A DNA stretch of 64,000 bases from Falsiroseomonas tokyonensis (GCF_019024325.1 NZ_JAFNJS010000006.1:310001-374000); one strand, 5' to 3'. Numbered from the stretch's first letter, positions 48,838 through 57,324 are shown. A program made the numbers and translations. Notes: generated from the sequence alone by a model not told the origin.

Positions 48838-49803
48838 TCAGTTCGCGGTCACGCCGGCGGCGCGGATCAGCTCGCTCCAGCGCGAGACCTCGCTGCGGAT
48901 CAGCTGGCCGAAGGCTTCCGGCGTCATCGGCAGCGGCTCCGCGCCATCCTGCCGCAGCCGGGCGGAGACATCGGCCGTGTTCAGGCTGGCATTGATCTCG
49001 GTGTTCAGCCGGGCGATCACCGCCGGCGGCGTGCCGGTCGGCGCGGCGATGCCGTACCAGGGCACCGCATCGAAGCCCGGCGCCACCGTCTCCGCCGCCG
49101 TCGGCAGCTCCGGCAGGCTCGGGACCCGCTGGGCGGAGGAGACTCCGAGCGCCCGTAGCAGGCCCTGGCGCGCCAGCGGCATGACGGTGGGGGCGCCGCC
49201 CCAGGTCAGGTCCACATGTCCCGCCACCAGGTCGTTCAGCGCCGGGCCGAGGCCGCGATAGGGCACATGCTCCATGTCCAGCTTCGTCGCATGCAGGAAG
49301 GCCAGCATCACCGTATGGCCCGCGCTGCCATTGCCGGCGGTGCAGTATCGCAGGCGTCCGGGATTGGCCTTGGCAAAGGCCACCAGGCTCGGCAGGTCCT
49401 GGTAGGGACGCTGGGGATTCACCACCAGGACATTCGGCGTGGTGGCGATCATCGCCACCGGGGCGAAATCCCGCACCGGGCTGTAGGTGAGGTTCGGATA
49501 CATGGCGACATTCACCGCCAGCGTGCCGATATGGCCCAGCAGCAGCGTATAGCCATCGGGCGCGGAGCGGGCCACGGCCTCGGAGCCGATGGTGCCACCG
49601 GCGCCGCCGCGATTCTCCACCACCACGGCCTGGCCGAGGCGGGGCGAGAGCTGGTCGGCCATGGCGCGGCCCAGCGTGTCATTCGCCGCCCCCGGCGGGA
49701 AGGGCACGACCAGGCGGATCGGACGGCTGGGCCAGGCGCCCTGGGCCAAAGCGGGGCTGGCGAGCGTGGCCGCGGTGGCGGCCAGCAGGTGTCGGCGCTT
49801 CAT
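48838..49803 (-). CDS. Bug family tripartite tricarboxylate transporter substrate-binding protein (4 of 4)
   Basis: A periplasmic receptor of 321 residues with signal peptide MKRRHLLAATAATLASPALA. The Bug signature is WPSRPIRLVVPFPPGAANDT, with ENRGGAGGTIGSEAVARSAP and the C-terminal SRWSELIRAAGVTAN. The ATG at 49803 overlaps the stop of the CoA-transferase gene by four bases, so it belongs to the hydratase/CoA-transferase/lyase operon. A C4-C5 dicarboxylate ligand (itaconate, mesaconate or citramalate) is inferred from that operon. Confidence 0.93.
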   Translation of the reverse strand: MKRRHLLAATAATLASPALAQGAWPSRPIRLVVPFPPGAANDTLGRAMADQLSPRLGQAVVVENRGGAGGTIGSEAVARSAPDGYTLLLGHIGTLAVNVAMYPNLTYSPVRDFAPVAMIATTPNVLVVNPQRPYQDLPSLVAFAKANPGRLRYCTAGNGSAGHTVMLAFLHATKLDMEHVPYRGLGPALNDLVAGHVDLTWGGAPTVMPLARQGLLRALGVSSAQRVPSLPELPTAAETVAPGFDAVPWYGIAAPTGTPPAVIARLNTEINASLNTADVSARLRQDGAEPLPMTPEAFGQLIRSEVSRWSELIRAAGVTAN

Positions 49804-50996
49804 GCCGCGTCCCCCATCAGCCGCGCGCGGTCCTCGGCGCCATAGCCGATTTCGGCGAGAATCTCGGCAGTCTGCGCGCCCTGGCGTGGCGCGCGGCGCG
49901 ATTCCGGCAGGCCGGAGCCCGCGAAGCGATTGGCGTGTCGCAATCCCAGCATGTGTTCCTCCCCTTCTTCTTGTGTGAGCACGCCGGAGCCGCGCAGCTG
50001 CGGATCCTCCAGCAGGGTTTCGAGCCGATGATAGGGCATGGCCGGCACGTCGTGGCGGCGCAGCAGTTCCACCCATTCCGCCGTGGTCTTCGCGCGCAAG
50101 GATTCGGCGCGCAGCGCAAAATACTCGGCGACATTGGCCAGCCGCGCGGAGACGTTGCGGAAGCGCGGATCCTCCATCAGCTCCGGCCGGCCGATCGCCG
50201 TGAAGAAGCCGCGCGCCTGCGGGTCCGTATTGGCGGAGACGCAGATATAGCCGTCCTTCGTCGGCATCGGCCGCGCATCGGGCGTCATGATGCGCGGATC
50301 GCCGAAACTGCCCTGCGGGTCGAAGGTGCGCTGGCCGAGATGTTCGGAGAGCACGAAGGCCGCCGCATTCTCGAACATCGGCACCTCGATCGCCTGGCCC
50401 TCGCCCGTGCTGGCGCGGGCCACCAGTGCGGCGCAGATCGCCTGGGCGGCGATGATGCCGACGATATGGTCCGTGAGGACAAAGGGCGCAAAACGTGGCT
50501 CGCCCAGCACCGTCTCCAGGCAGGCGGCGACGCCGGACAGGCCCTGGATGATGGTGTCGTAGGCCGGTGCGCCGTCATAGGGGCCGCCCGTCGCGAAGCC
50601 CGCGATGGTGCAATGGACCATGCGGGGATTCAGCGCCAGCAGCGCCTCTGCCGTCAGGCCGAGGGCCTTCAGGGCGCGCGGCCGCATATTGCTGACGAAG
50701 ACATCGCTCGTCTCCGCCAGGCGCTGGATCACCTCCCGCCCCTCCTCGGATTTCAGGTCCAGAACGATGGACCGCTTGTTGCGGTTGAAGTGCATGAACT
50801 TGGGCGACATGCCCGGCGCATCGGCCGGCGCCTTGCCGCCCAGCTTGCGCATCAGGTCGCCCTCCGGCGGCTCCACCTTGATGACATCGGCGCCCTGCTC
50901 GGCCAGCAGCAGAGTCGACATCGGGCCGACGATGACGCCGGTGCAGTCCAGCACGCGGATGCCGGCGAGCGGCCCGCGCTTCGAGGTGTCGCTCAT
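49800..50996 (-). CDS. Class III CoA-transferase (CaiB/BaiF family)
   Basis: A 398-residue CoA-transferase. It begins PLAGIRVLDCTGVIVGPMST, contains IKVEPPEGDLMRKLGG, and has the catalytic Asp in GAPAYDTIIQGLSGVAACLE. FNRNKRSIVLDLKSEEG and the TDHIVGIIAAQAICAAL helix are standard. The family moves CoA from succinyl-CoA, acetyl-CoA or another donor to a carboxylate. In this cluster it would activate the dicarboxylate taken up through the Bug receptor. It lies downstream of the hydratase gene, across a spacer with a hairpin and the second four-hairpin repeat. Confidence 0.93.
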   Translation of the reverse strand: MSDTSKRGPLAGIRVLDCTGVIVGPMSTLLLAEQGADVIKVEPPEGDLMRKLGGKAPADAPGMSPKFMHFNRNKRSIVLDLKSEEGREVIQRLAETSDVFVSNMRPRALKALGLTAEALLALNPRMVHCTIAGFATGGPYDGAPAYDTIIQGLSGVAACLETVLGEPRFAPFVLTDHIVGIIAAQAICAALVARASTGEGQAIEVPMFENAAAFVLSEHLGQRTFDPQGSFGDPRIMTPDARPMPTKDGYICVSANTDPQARGFFTAIGRPELMEDPRFRNVSARLANVAEYFALRAESLRAKTTAEWVELLRRHDVPAMPYHRLETLLEDPQLRGSGVLTQEEGEEHMLGLRHANRFAGSGLPESRRAPRQGAQTAEILAEIGYGAEDRARLMGDAA

Positions 50997-51003
50997 AGCC
51001 GGC

Positions 51004-51026
51004 GCACGAAGGTTTCACCTTCGTGC
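51004..51026 (-). promoter_or_regulatory. Hairpin just upstream of the CoA-transferase start
   Basis: A perfect 10-bp stem (51004-51013 with 51017-51026) with a 3-base loop ends 7 bases before the start codon. On the mRNA it contains the only purine-rich GAAGGT-type stretch near the start, so it could limit ribosome loading. It is not followed by a T-run and is unlikely to terminate transcription. Confidence 0.45.
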
Positions 51027-51035
51027 CCCTCAGAC

Positions 51036-51123
51036 GCCGGGCGCCGCGCATCCGCGCGGCTTGGCTTCGCGGCACTTGCCGCGGCGCGCATTCGCGCGCT
51101 CGGCCCTTCGGGCCGCAGGTCGT
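51036..51123 (-). repeat. Four-hairpin intra-operonic repeat, copy B
   Basis: Stems are 51043-51049/51054-51060, 51068-51073/51078-51083, 51084-51089/51094-51099 and 51102-51106/51110-51114. Stem 2 is identical to copy A (CGCGGC with GCCGCG). Stems 1, 3 and 4 have other sequences yet pair perfectly, which points to selection on the fold. It lies between the hydratase and CoA-transferase genes in the same orientation to transcription as copy A at 37629. Confidence 0.75.
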
Positions 51124-51141
51124 AGCGTCGAGCTTTCGGTT

Positions 51142-52026
51142 TCACACCATCTCGCCCGGCTCGGCGGCGGCTTCGGCCTGGGCCACGATCTTGCCCTGCT
51201 CGTTCAGCGCCCAGAGGCGCAGCGAGCCGTCCTCCTCCCGCTTGCAGCGCAGCTCGCCCACGCGGTTGACGAAGAAGGGATTCACGTTGCGCACCGAGAA
51301 GCAGCCGAGCCTGCCGCCGGGCAGGTTGCGCCGCGCCATCTCATGCAGGAACAGCGCATGCAGCCCGCCATTCACGACCAGGCCGGGATAGCCTTCCTCC
51401 TGCGTCGTATAGGGCTGGTCGTAATGGATGCGGTGGCCGTTATAGGTCAGCGCGGAATAGCGGAAGAGATGTGTCGTCTCCGGCGCATAGACCTGGGTTT
51501 CGTCCGGCGCGGGCAGTTCCACGGGCGCCTCGGCCTTGGGCGGCGCGCCGGCGCCGGGCTTGGCTTCCTCGCGATAGACGATGTCCTGCACCTCGGTCAG
51601 CACCGGCTTGCCGTCCATCTCCACCACATGGTCGACCCGGACAAAGATCATCTCCCCCGTGCGGCCGGTCTTCGGCGTGATGGCGCCTATGGTGGAGGTG
51701 CGGCGGATCTCCGCGCCGATGGTGATTGGCACCAGGTAGCGCAGCCGGCGGCCGGCGAACATGCGGCGCGGCAGCGGGACCGGCGGCAGGAAATCGCCCT
51801 TCTTCGGATGGCCGTCCGGGCCGAGCTGCGACTGCCGCGCGATGGGCGCGAAGAAGACGGAATGCCAGCCCTCCGGCAGCGCATCGCCGCGGCGGTAGGC
51901 CAGCGGGTCCTGGTCCAGCAGCGCGGCCATGCGGCGGATGATGGGCAGCGCCACCTCATCCTCCAGCACTTCCTGGCGGCCGATCCAGCCGGCCATGCCG
52001 CCGGCATCCATCTGCGTATCGGGCAT
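51142..52026 (-). CDS. MaoC-like/FAS1-like dehydratase (itaconyl- or mesaconyl-CoA hydratase candidate)
   Basis: A double hot-dog protein of 294 residues. The N-terminal part contains PEGWHSVFFAPIARQSQLGP and GDFLPPVPLPRRMFAGRRLR, typical of the FAS1-like dehydratase group that includes mesaconyl-C4-CoA hydratase. The C-terminal hot-dog contains RYSALTYNGHRIHYDQPYTT, the hydratase-2 motif with catalytic His/Asp-type residues, and YPGLVVNGGLHALFLHEMAR. A GGAGGAAG ribosome-binding site precedes the ATG at 52026. It opens the cluster and is divergent from a LysR gene. Hydration of an unsaturated dicarboxyl-CoA to citramalyl-CoA is inferred from the CoA-transferase and CitE-type neighbours. Confidence 0.87.
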   Translation of the reverse strand: MPDTQMDAGGMAGWIGRQEVLEDEVALPIIRRMAALLDQDPLAYRRGDALPEGWHSVFFAPIARQSQLGPDGHPKKGDFLPPVPLPRRMFAGRRLRYLVPITIGAEIRRTSTIGAITPKTGRTGEMIFVRVDHVVEMDGKPVLTEVQDIVYREEAKPGAGAPPKAEAPVELPAPDETQVYAPETTHLFRYSALTYNGHRIHYDQPYTTQEEGYPGLVVNGGLHALFLHEMARRNLPGGRLGCFSVRNVNPFFVNRVGELRCKREEDGSLRLWALNEQGKIVAQAEAAAEPGEMV

Positions 52027-52080
52027 ATTGCTTCCTCCGTGGCCCCGACTCTCGCGCCGCGCGCACGCCGCGTCCAATGC

Positions 52081-52114
52081 AATATAGTGACCGCGTGATG
52101 CGCCCGGTGCATCA
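52081..52114. promoter_or_regulatory. Divergent promoter/operator region of the hydratase operon and lysR
   Basis: A dyad TGATGC (52096-52101) and GCATCA (52109-52114) with a 7-base spacer lies 9 bases before the LysR start. Just to its left are overlapping -10-like hexamers: TATAGT (52083-52088) on the plus strand and TATATT (52086-52081) on the minus strand. In this layout the dyad falls near the -35 position of the minus-strand promoter, as expected for a LysR activator site. It was found by eye and no second site is clear. Confidence 0.45.
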
Positions 52115-52122
52115 TCCCGGCC

Positions 52123-53067
52123 ATGTATCTGGACCTGCCGGGCCTCGAGGCCTTCATCGCGGTGGCCGAGCTCGGCTCCTTCCGCCGCGCCGCCAGCCGC
52201 CTCGGCCTCAGCCAGCCGGCCCTCACCCGCCGCGTGCAGCGGCTGGAGGGCGCGACGGGGGCGGAGCTGCTGGACCGCCGCGCCCAGCCCATCCGCCTGA
52301 CCGCCGCCGGCACCGCCCTGCTGCCGGAGGCGCAGGAGGCGATCGCCCGGCTGCGGGAGGCGATGCGCCGCGCGGTGGATCCCGACCGCGGCCAGCGCAT
52401 CGAGATCGGCTGCCTGCCGACGCTGGCGGTGCGCCACCTGGGCCCGGTGCTGGCCGCCCATGGCCGCGAATGGCCGATGTCGGAAGTGGTGGTGCATGAA
52501 AGCTCCGCCACCGAGATCCGCGCCATGCTGGACGCCAACCGGGTGGATTTCGCCCTCGCCGCCATCGGCGCCGAGCGCTGGACCGTGGAGCGCCAGCCGC
52601 TGTTCGACGAACCCTTCTTCCTGGTGCTGCCGCTGGATCACCGGCTGGCGGGCGGCAAGTCCGTCGCCTGGGCGGAGCTGCGCGACGAGCGGATGGTCGC
52701 GACCCATGCCATCAGCGAGAACCGCCGCCTGGTGGATGCGGCGCTGGACCAGGCGCGCATCCATACCAGCTGGCGGATCGAGGTGCGGCACCTGGCCACC
52801 GCGGTTGCCATGGTGGCGGCCGGCGCCGGCGTGGTCGCCCTGCCCGCCTCCGCCATCCCGGACCCGCTGCCGCCGGGCGTGGTGACGCTGCGGCTGGTGC
52901 GCCCGGCGCTGACCCGCCGCATCGGCCTGCTGAGCCCGCGCGAGCGCCAGCTTTCGCCTGCCGCGCGCAGCCTGATGGCGGCGATCACCGCCGCCCTGCG
53001 CCAGGTGCGGGAGGCCGCGCCGCCCCGCGCGCCGAGGGGTTTACGCAAGCCGGCGGCGCCCCGATAA
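52123..53067 (+). CDS. LysR family transcriptional regulator (divergent to hydratase/CoA-transferase operon)
   Basis: A 314-residue regulator. Residues 1-62 form the winged helix-turn-helix (FIAVAELGSFRRAASRLGLS and QPALTRRVQRLEGATGAELL). The effector domain (about 90-300) includes RIEIGCLPTLAVRHLGPVL. The C-terminus carries an arginine/proline-rich tail (APPRAPRGLRKPAAPR). It is transcribed away from the hydratase-CoA-transferase-Bug-lyase operon and probably activates it in response to the substrate. The DHDPS-family gene 31 bases downstream could be on the same transcript. Confidence 0.92.
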   Translation: MYLDLPGLEAFIAVAELGSFRRAASRLGLSQPALTRRVQRLEGATGAELLDRRAQPIRLTAAGTALLPEAQEAIARLREAMRRAVDPDRGQRIEIGCLPTLAVRHLGPVLAAHGREWPMSEVVVHESSATEIRAMLDANRVDFALAAIGAERWTVERQPLFDEPFFLVLPLDHRLAGGKSVAWAELRDERMVATHAISENRRLVDAALDQARIHTSWRIEVRHLATAVAMVAAGAGVVALPASAIPDPLPPGVVTLRLVRPALTRRIGLLSPRERQLSPAARSLMAAITAALRQVREAAPPRAPRGLRKPAAPR

Positions 53068-53098
53068 GGGCCGCCGCACTGCCGGGGAAGACCTTTCC

Positions 53099-54040
53099 AT
53101 GCCACTCGATGTGACCGCCAAGGGCGTCTATGTGATCGCGCCCACGCCCTTCCACCCGGATGGCCGCATCGACGAGGCCAGCCTCGACCGGATGACCGAT
53201 TTCTATCTCGGCGCCGGCTGCGACGGCATGACCATCCTCGGCGTGATGGGCGAGGCGCCGAAGCTGGACGGCGCGGAATCGCTGGAGCTCAGCCGCCGCA
53301 TCATCCGCCGCGCCGGCAAGGCGGGCATCATCGTCGGCGTCACCGCCCCGGGTTTTGCGGCCATGCGCGCCCTGGCGCAGGGCGTGATGGAAGCCGGCGC
53401 CGCCGGCGTGATGATCGCGCCTCCAAATCACCTGCGGAACGACGATGCGGTGGTGACCTACTACCACCAGGCGGTGGAGGCGATCGGCGCGGACGTTCCC
53501 TTCGTGCTGCAGGACTATCCGCAGCTCTTCCAGGTGCAGATGACGCCAGCGGTGATCCGCCGCATCGTCATGGACCTGCCCTCCTGCGTCATGCTGAAGC
53601 ATGAGGACTGGCCGGGCCTCGAGAAGATCTCCGCGCTGCGCCGCTTCCAGGCAGAGGGCAGCATGCGCCCGCTGAGCATCCTCTGCGGCAATGGCGGCAT
53701 CTTCCTGGATTTCGAGATGGCGCGCGGCGCCGATGGTGCCATGACCGGCTATGCCTTCCCCGACATGCTGGTGGACCTGGTCCGCCTGTCCCAGGCCGGT
53801 GAGAAGGAGCGCGCGCATGACCTGTTCGACGCGCATCTGCCGCTGATCCGCTACGAGCTGCAGCCGGGCCCGGGCCTGGCCGTGCGGAAGTATGTGCTGA
53901 TGCGGCGCGGCATCATCGCCTCCGACGCGCAGCGGCGGCCGGGCACCGCGCTGACCGCGACCGCGCGGGCGGAGGTGGAATACCTGCTGCAGCGCCTGGC
54001 GCGGCACGATGCGCGGGCGAAGCTGCCGGCGCTGGCCTGA
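53099..54040 (+). CDS. Dihydrodipicolinate synthase/N-acetylneuraminate lyase family aldolase
   Basis: A class I TIM-barrel aldolase of 313 residues. It begins GVYVIAPTPFHPDGRIDEAS, the usual DHDPS-family entry. The catalytic Tyr is in VLQDYPQLFQ, the Schiff-base Lys in PSCVMLKHEDWPGLEK, and LCGNGGIFLDFEMARGADG follows. The family includes lyases and dehydratases for sugar acids (KDG aldolase, 5-keto-4-deoxyglucarate dehydratase) and pyruvate-dependent aldolases. The TxxE-type motif reads ILGVMGEAPKLDGAE, so true lysine biosynthesis is unlikely. It sits between the LysR gene and the LacI-controlled cluster and could belong to either. Confidence 0.88.
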   Translation: MPLDVTAKGVYVIAPTPFHPDGRIDEASLDRMTDFYLGAGCDGMTILGVMGEAPKLDGAESLELSRRIIRRAGKAGIIVGVTAPGFAAMRALAQGVMEAGAAGVMIAPPNHLRNDDAVVTYYHQAVEAIGADVPFVLQDYPQLFQVQMTPAVIRRIVMDLPSCVMLKHEDWPGLEKISALRRFQAEGSMRPLSILCGNGGIFLDFEMARGADGAMTGYAFPDMLVDLVRLSQAGEKERAHDLFDAHLPLIRYELQPGPGLAVRKYVLMRRGIIASDAQRRPGTALTATARAEVEYLLQRLARHDARAKLPALA

Positions 54041-54049
54041 CCGGCGCGG

Positions 54050-54086
54050 CCCCGGGGCCATCCCCTGGGGCCATTCCCTGGGGCCC
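54050..54086. repeat. Imperfect 13-bp tandem repeat after the aldolase gene
   Basis: About three copies of a CCCCTGGGGCCAT-like unit follow each other directly (54050-54061, 54062-54074, 54075-54086). Each unit is itself a near-palindrome of C-run and G-run, so the block could fold into hairpins and act as a terminator before the LacI-controlled promoter. Confidence 0.55.
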
Positions 54087-54102
54087 GCTGCGGCCGCCCG
54101 CC

Positions 54103-54118
54103 TTGCATACGCATGCAG
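54103..54118. promoter_or_regulatory. LacI-type operator 1 (upstream of the histidinol-dehydrogenase-like gene)
   Basis: TTGCATACGCATGCAG is a 16-bp near-perfect palindrome with a central CG, the classical LacI/GalR operator layout. It lies 39 bases before the start codon. Its reverse complement differs by one base from the site at 57325-57340, and a LacI-family gene lies in the operon it precedes. The match of two sites to one local regulator makes this a strong inference, including autoregulation. Confidence 0.8.
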
Positions 54119-54157
54119 AATGCGGGCACTCTCGGCCCATCGGAAGGGGAAGACGAC

Positions 54158-55465
54158 ATGGCGACCTGGCTCAAGCGCTCCATCGGCGCCGATGACAAGG
54201 CGGCCGCGCAGACCGAGGTGCGCGCCACCGTGGAGCGCCTGCTGGCGGATATCGCAGCGCGCGGCGATGCCGCGGTGCGGGAGATGTCGGCCCGCTTCGA
54301 CGGGCTGGAACGCCAGGATTCCCGCCTGACCGATGCCGAAATCCGCGCCTGCCTGGCGGAGCTGCCGGCGCGTGCCCTGGACGATATCCGCTTCGCCCAG
54401 GAACAGGTCCGCAACTTCGCCCAGCACCAGCGCGCCGCGCTGCAGGATATCGAGGTGGAGACCCTGCCGGGCGTGGTGCTCGGCCACAAGAACATCCCGG
54501 TAAACTCCGTGGGCTGCTACGTGCCGGGCGGCAAGTATCCGCTGCTGGCCTCCGCCCATATGTCCGTGGTGACGGCGAAGGTGGCCGGCGTGAAGCGCAT
54601 CGTCACCTGCGCGCCGCCCTATCAGGGCCGCCCCGCGCCCGCCATCGTCGCGGCGCAGCACCTGGCCGGCGCGGATGAGATCCATTGCCTGGGCGGCGTG
54701 CAGGCGGTGGGCGCCATGGCGCTGGGCACGGAGACGATCGGCGCGGTGGACATGCTGGTGGGCCCCGGCAATGCCTATGTCGCGGAGGCCAAGCGCCAGC
54801 TCTTCGGCCGCGTCGGCATCGACCTGTTCGCCGGACCGACCGAGACGCTGATCATCGCGGATGAGACGGTGGATGCCGAGATCTGCGCCACCGACCTGCT
54901 CGGCCAGGCCGAGCACGGCCCGACCAGCCCGGCCATCCTGCTGACCAATTCGGAAAAGCTCGCCCGCGCCACCATGGCGGAGGTGGAGCGCCTGCTGACC
55001 ATCCTGCCGACCGCCGCCGTGGCCGCGAAGGCCTGGGCCGACTACGGCGAGGTGATCCTCTGCGCCGACCATGCCGAGATGCTGCGCGAGGCCGATCGCA
55101 TTGCATCCGAGCATGTGCAGGTGATGACCTCGGATGACGACTTCTTCCTGAACAACATGACCAACTACGGCGCGCTGTTCCTCGGCCCGCGCACCAATGT
55201 CAGCTATGGCGACAAGGTCATCGGCACCAACCACACCTTGCCGACGCTGGGCTCGGCCCGCTACACGGGCGGGCTGTGGGTCGGCAAGTTCCTGAAGACC
55301 GTGACCTACCAACGGGTCCTGACGGATGAGGCCAGCGCGATGGTGGGCGCCTATTGCTCCCGCCTCTGCATGTTGGAGGGCTTTGTCGGCCATGCGGAGC
55401 AGGCGAATATCCGCCTGCGTCGCTATGGCGGCCGCAACGTGCCCTATGGCCAGGCGGCCGAGTAG
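54158..55465 (+). CDS. Histidinol dehydrogenase family oxidoreductase (HpsN-like candidate)
   Basis: A zinc- and NAD-dependent alcohol-to-acid dehydrogenase of 435 residues. It has [51 protein letters not shown], zinc ligands in [15 protein letters not shown] (Gln and His), the Glu-His pair in IASEHVQVM, the [11 protein letters not shown] loop and the last His in [14 protein letters not shown]. All catalytic positions of HisD appear kept. The setting is catabolic (SDR, LacI, ABC importer), not a his operon. Catabolic relatives include sulfopropanediol dehydrogenase HpsN, so oxidation of a small polyol-like compound to an acid is likely. The ATG at 54158 has GGGGAAG upstream. Confidence 0.86.
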   Translation: MATWLKRSIGADDKAAAQTEVRATVERLLADIAARGDAAVREMSARFDGLERQDSRLTDAEIRACLAELPARALDDIRFAQEQVRNFAQHQRAALQDIEVETLPGVVLGHKNIPVNSVGCYVPGGKYPLLASAHMSVVTAKVAGVKRIVTCAPPYQGRPAPAIVAAQHLAGADEIHCLGGVQAVGAMALGTETIGAVDMLVGPGNAYVAEAKRQLFGRVGIDLFAGPTETLIIADETVDAEICATDLLGQAEHGPTSPAILLTNSEKLARATMAEVERLLTILPTAAVAAKAWADYGEVILCADHAEMLREADRIASEHVQVMTSDDDFFLNNMTNYGALFLGPRTNVSYGDKVIGTNHTLPTLGSARYTGGLWVGKFLKTVTYQRVLTDEASAMVGAYCSRLCMLEGFVGHAEQANIRLRRYGGRNVPYGQAAE

Positions 55466-55466
55466 C

Positions 55467-56231
55467 ATGACCCTGCCCCGCACGCCTTCCTTCCGCCTGG
55501 ATGGCCGCCGCGCGCTGGTGACGGGCGCGGGGCGCGGCATCGGTCTGGCCGCCGCCGCGGCGCTGGCCGAGGCCGGCGCGCATGTGGTGCTGGCGGCGCG
55601 GTCGCGCGAGGAGATCGAGGCCGCCGCCGCGGAAATCCGCGCGGAGGGCGGCAGCGCGGAGGCGCTGGTTCTGGACGTCGCGGATATCGAGCACGCCGCG
55701 GCGCAGATCGCGGCACAGCCGCCCTTCCACGCGCTGGTGAACAACGCCGGCACCAACCGCCCCGCCGCCTTCCAGGATGTGACGCCGGCGGATTTCGACG
55801 CGGTGATGGCGCTGAACCTGCGCGCCGCCTTCTTCGTGGCGCAGGCCGTGGCGCGCGGCATGATCGCGGCGCAGATCCCGGGCGCCATCCTGCATGTCTC
55901 TTCGCAGATGGGGCATGTCGGCGGCGCGCGGCGCAGCGTCTATTGCGCCTCCAAATGGGCGATCGAGGGTGTGGCGCGCGCCATGGCGATCGACCTCGCG
56001 CCGCATGGCATCCGCGTGAACACGCTGTGCCCCACCTTCATCGAGACGCCGATGACGCGACCCTTCCTGCAGGATGAGGGTTTTCGCGCGCAGGTGATGC
56101 AGAAGATCAAGCTCGGTCGGCTCGGCCAGGTGGAGGATCTGATGGGCGCCATCCTGTTCCTGTGCTCGGACGCGGCCTCGCTGATGACGGGATCCTCGCT
56201 GCTGGTGGATGGCGGCTGGACGGCGGGATGA
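55467..56231 (+). CDS. SDR family NAD(P)-dependent oxidoreductase
   Basis: A classical short-chain dehydrogenase of 254 residues. It has the nucleotide-binding ALVTGAGRGIGLAAAAALAE (about 16-35), NNAG (about 90), catalytic Ser in LHVSSQMGHVGG, and the YxxxK pair in SVYCASKWAIEG. It ends SLMTGSSLLVDGGWTAG. It starts one base after the stop of the dehydrogenase gene and overlaps the LacI start by ATGA. It probably performs an alcohol/ketone step in the same pathway, for example epimerisation through a keto intermediate. Confidence 0.93.
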   Translation: MTLPRTPSFRLDGRRALVTGAGRGIGLAAAAALAEAGAHVVLAARSREEIEAAAAEIRAEGGSAEALVLDVADIEHAAAQIAAQPPFHALVNNAGTNRPAAFQDVTPADFDAVMALNLRAAFFVAQAVARGMIAAQIPGAILHVSSQMGHVGGARRSVYCASKWAIEGVARAMAIDLAPHGIRVNTLCPTFIETPMTRPFLQDEGFRAQVMQKIKLGRLGQVEDLMGAILFLCSDAASLMTGSSLLVDGGWTAG

Positions 56232-57292
56232 GCCGGAAGCGGCAGGCCACGGCGACCGACGTCGCGCGCCTCGCCGGCGTCTCGCAATCCGCCGTCAGCC
56301 GTGCCTTCACGCCGGGCGCCTCCATCGCGGAGGAGACGCGGGAGCGGGTGGCGGAGGCGGCGCGGCAGCTCGGCTATCGGCCGAATGCCATTGCGCGGTC
56401 CCTGACCACGCGGCGCAGCCGCATCATCGGCGTCGCCGCCAGCTATCTGCAGAACCACTTCTACCCCGATGTGCTCGAGGCGCTGTCGCGCGGGCTGCAG
56501 GCGCGCGGCTACCAGATGCTGCTCTTCATGCCGGATGCCGGCCGGCACGCCGATCCGCAGTTGCAGGAGGTGCTGGCCTGGCGCGTGGATGCGCTGATCC
56601 TCGCCTCCACCACCCTGTCCTCCGAACTCGCGGACCAGTGCCAGGCGGCGGGGATTCCCGTTCTTCTGTTCAACCGCACCAGCCGCGGGCCCAGCGTCTC
56701 CTCCGTCACCGGGGAGAATGAGCGCGGCGGGCGGCTGATCGCGGAGTTTCTCGTGGCCGGCGGCCATCGCCGCCTGGGCTTCTTGGCCGGGCTCGAGAAT
56801 TCCTCCACCAGCCGCGACCGCGAGAAGGGTTTTGCCGGTTGGCTGGCCGAGAATGGCCATCCGCCGCCGCTGCGCGAGGTGGGCCTGTACCAGTTCGAGG
56901 CGGCCTCCGCCGCCGCGCGCCGGCTGCTGGCGCGGCCGGACCGGCCGGATGCGATCTTCTGCGGCAACGACCACATGGCAACCGCGGTGGCGGAGGTGGC
57001 GCGGCATGAATTCGGGCTGCGGATTCCGCGCGACCTGTCGCTGGTCGGCTTCGACGATACCGGTCCCGCGCGCTGGCCCAGTTTTTCGCTCACCTCCTTC
57101 TCGCAGCCGGTTCAGCCCATGGTGGATGCGACCGTCGCCCTGGTCTGCGAGATGATCGAGAACCCCGCCGCGCCGACGCGGCATGAGGTCGTGCGCGGCG
57201 AACTGCTGGTGCGCGGTTCCGCGCGCATGCCGCCGGAGGGCTGCGTCAGCCTGGGCGAGCAGCTGGTCTGGCGACCGGTGCGGGACGGTTGA
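56228..57292 (+). CDS. LacI family transcriptional regulator
   Basis: A 354-residue repressor-type protein. The N-terminal helix-turn-helix is ATATDVARLAGVSQSAVSRA (about 7-26), with hinge helix RPNAIARSLTTRRSRIIGV. A periplasmic-binding-type effector domain follows (from about 65), including FCGNDHMATAVAEVARHEFG and LVGFDDTGPARWPSFSLTSF. It is the third gene of the operon that opens with operator 1 and lies just upstream of operator 2, so it probably controls both the dehydrogenase genes and the ABC importer, and itself. The inducer is unknown. Confidence 0.93.
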   Translation: MSRKRQATATDVARLAGVSQSAVSRAFTPGASIAEETRERVAEAARQLGYRPNAIARSLTTRRSRIIGVAASYLQNHFYPDVLEALSRGLQARGYQMLLFMPDAGRHADPQLQEVLAWRVDALILASTTLSSELADQCQAAGIPVLLFNRTSRGPSVSSVTGENERGGRLIAEFLVAGGHRRLGFLAGLENSSTSRDREKGFAGWLAENGHPPPLREVGLYQFEAASAAARRLLARPDRPDAIFCGNDHMATAVAEVARHEFGLRIPRDLSLVGFDDTGPARWPSFSLTSFSQPVQPMVDATVALVCEMIENPAAPTRHEVVRGELLVRGSARMPPEGCVSLGEQLVWRPVRDG

Positions 57293-57324
57293 GGCTTGCC
57301 AGCGGGGAAGACACGCGGCTAGGG

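Noticed and set aside
54158-55465. True hisD for histidine biosynthesis
   Set aside because: All HisD catalytic positions look conserved, but no other his gene is near and the gene lies under a LacI operator with an SDR and a sugar-type importer.
52985-55888. Minus-strand open frame of over 960 codons opposite the aldolase and HisD-like genes
   Set aside because: It reads through three plus-strand genes and their control region and has only low-complexity sequence.
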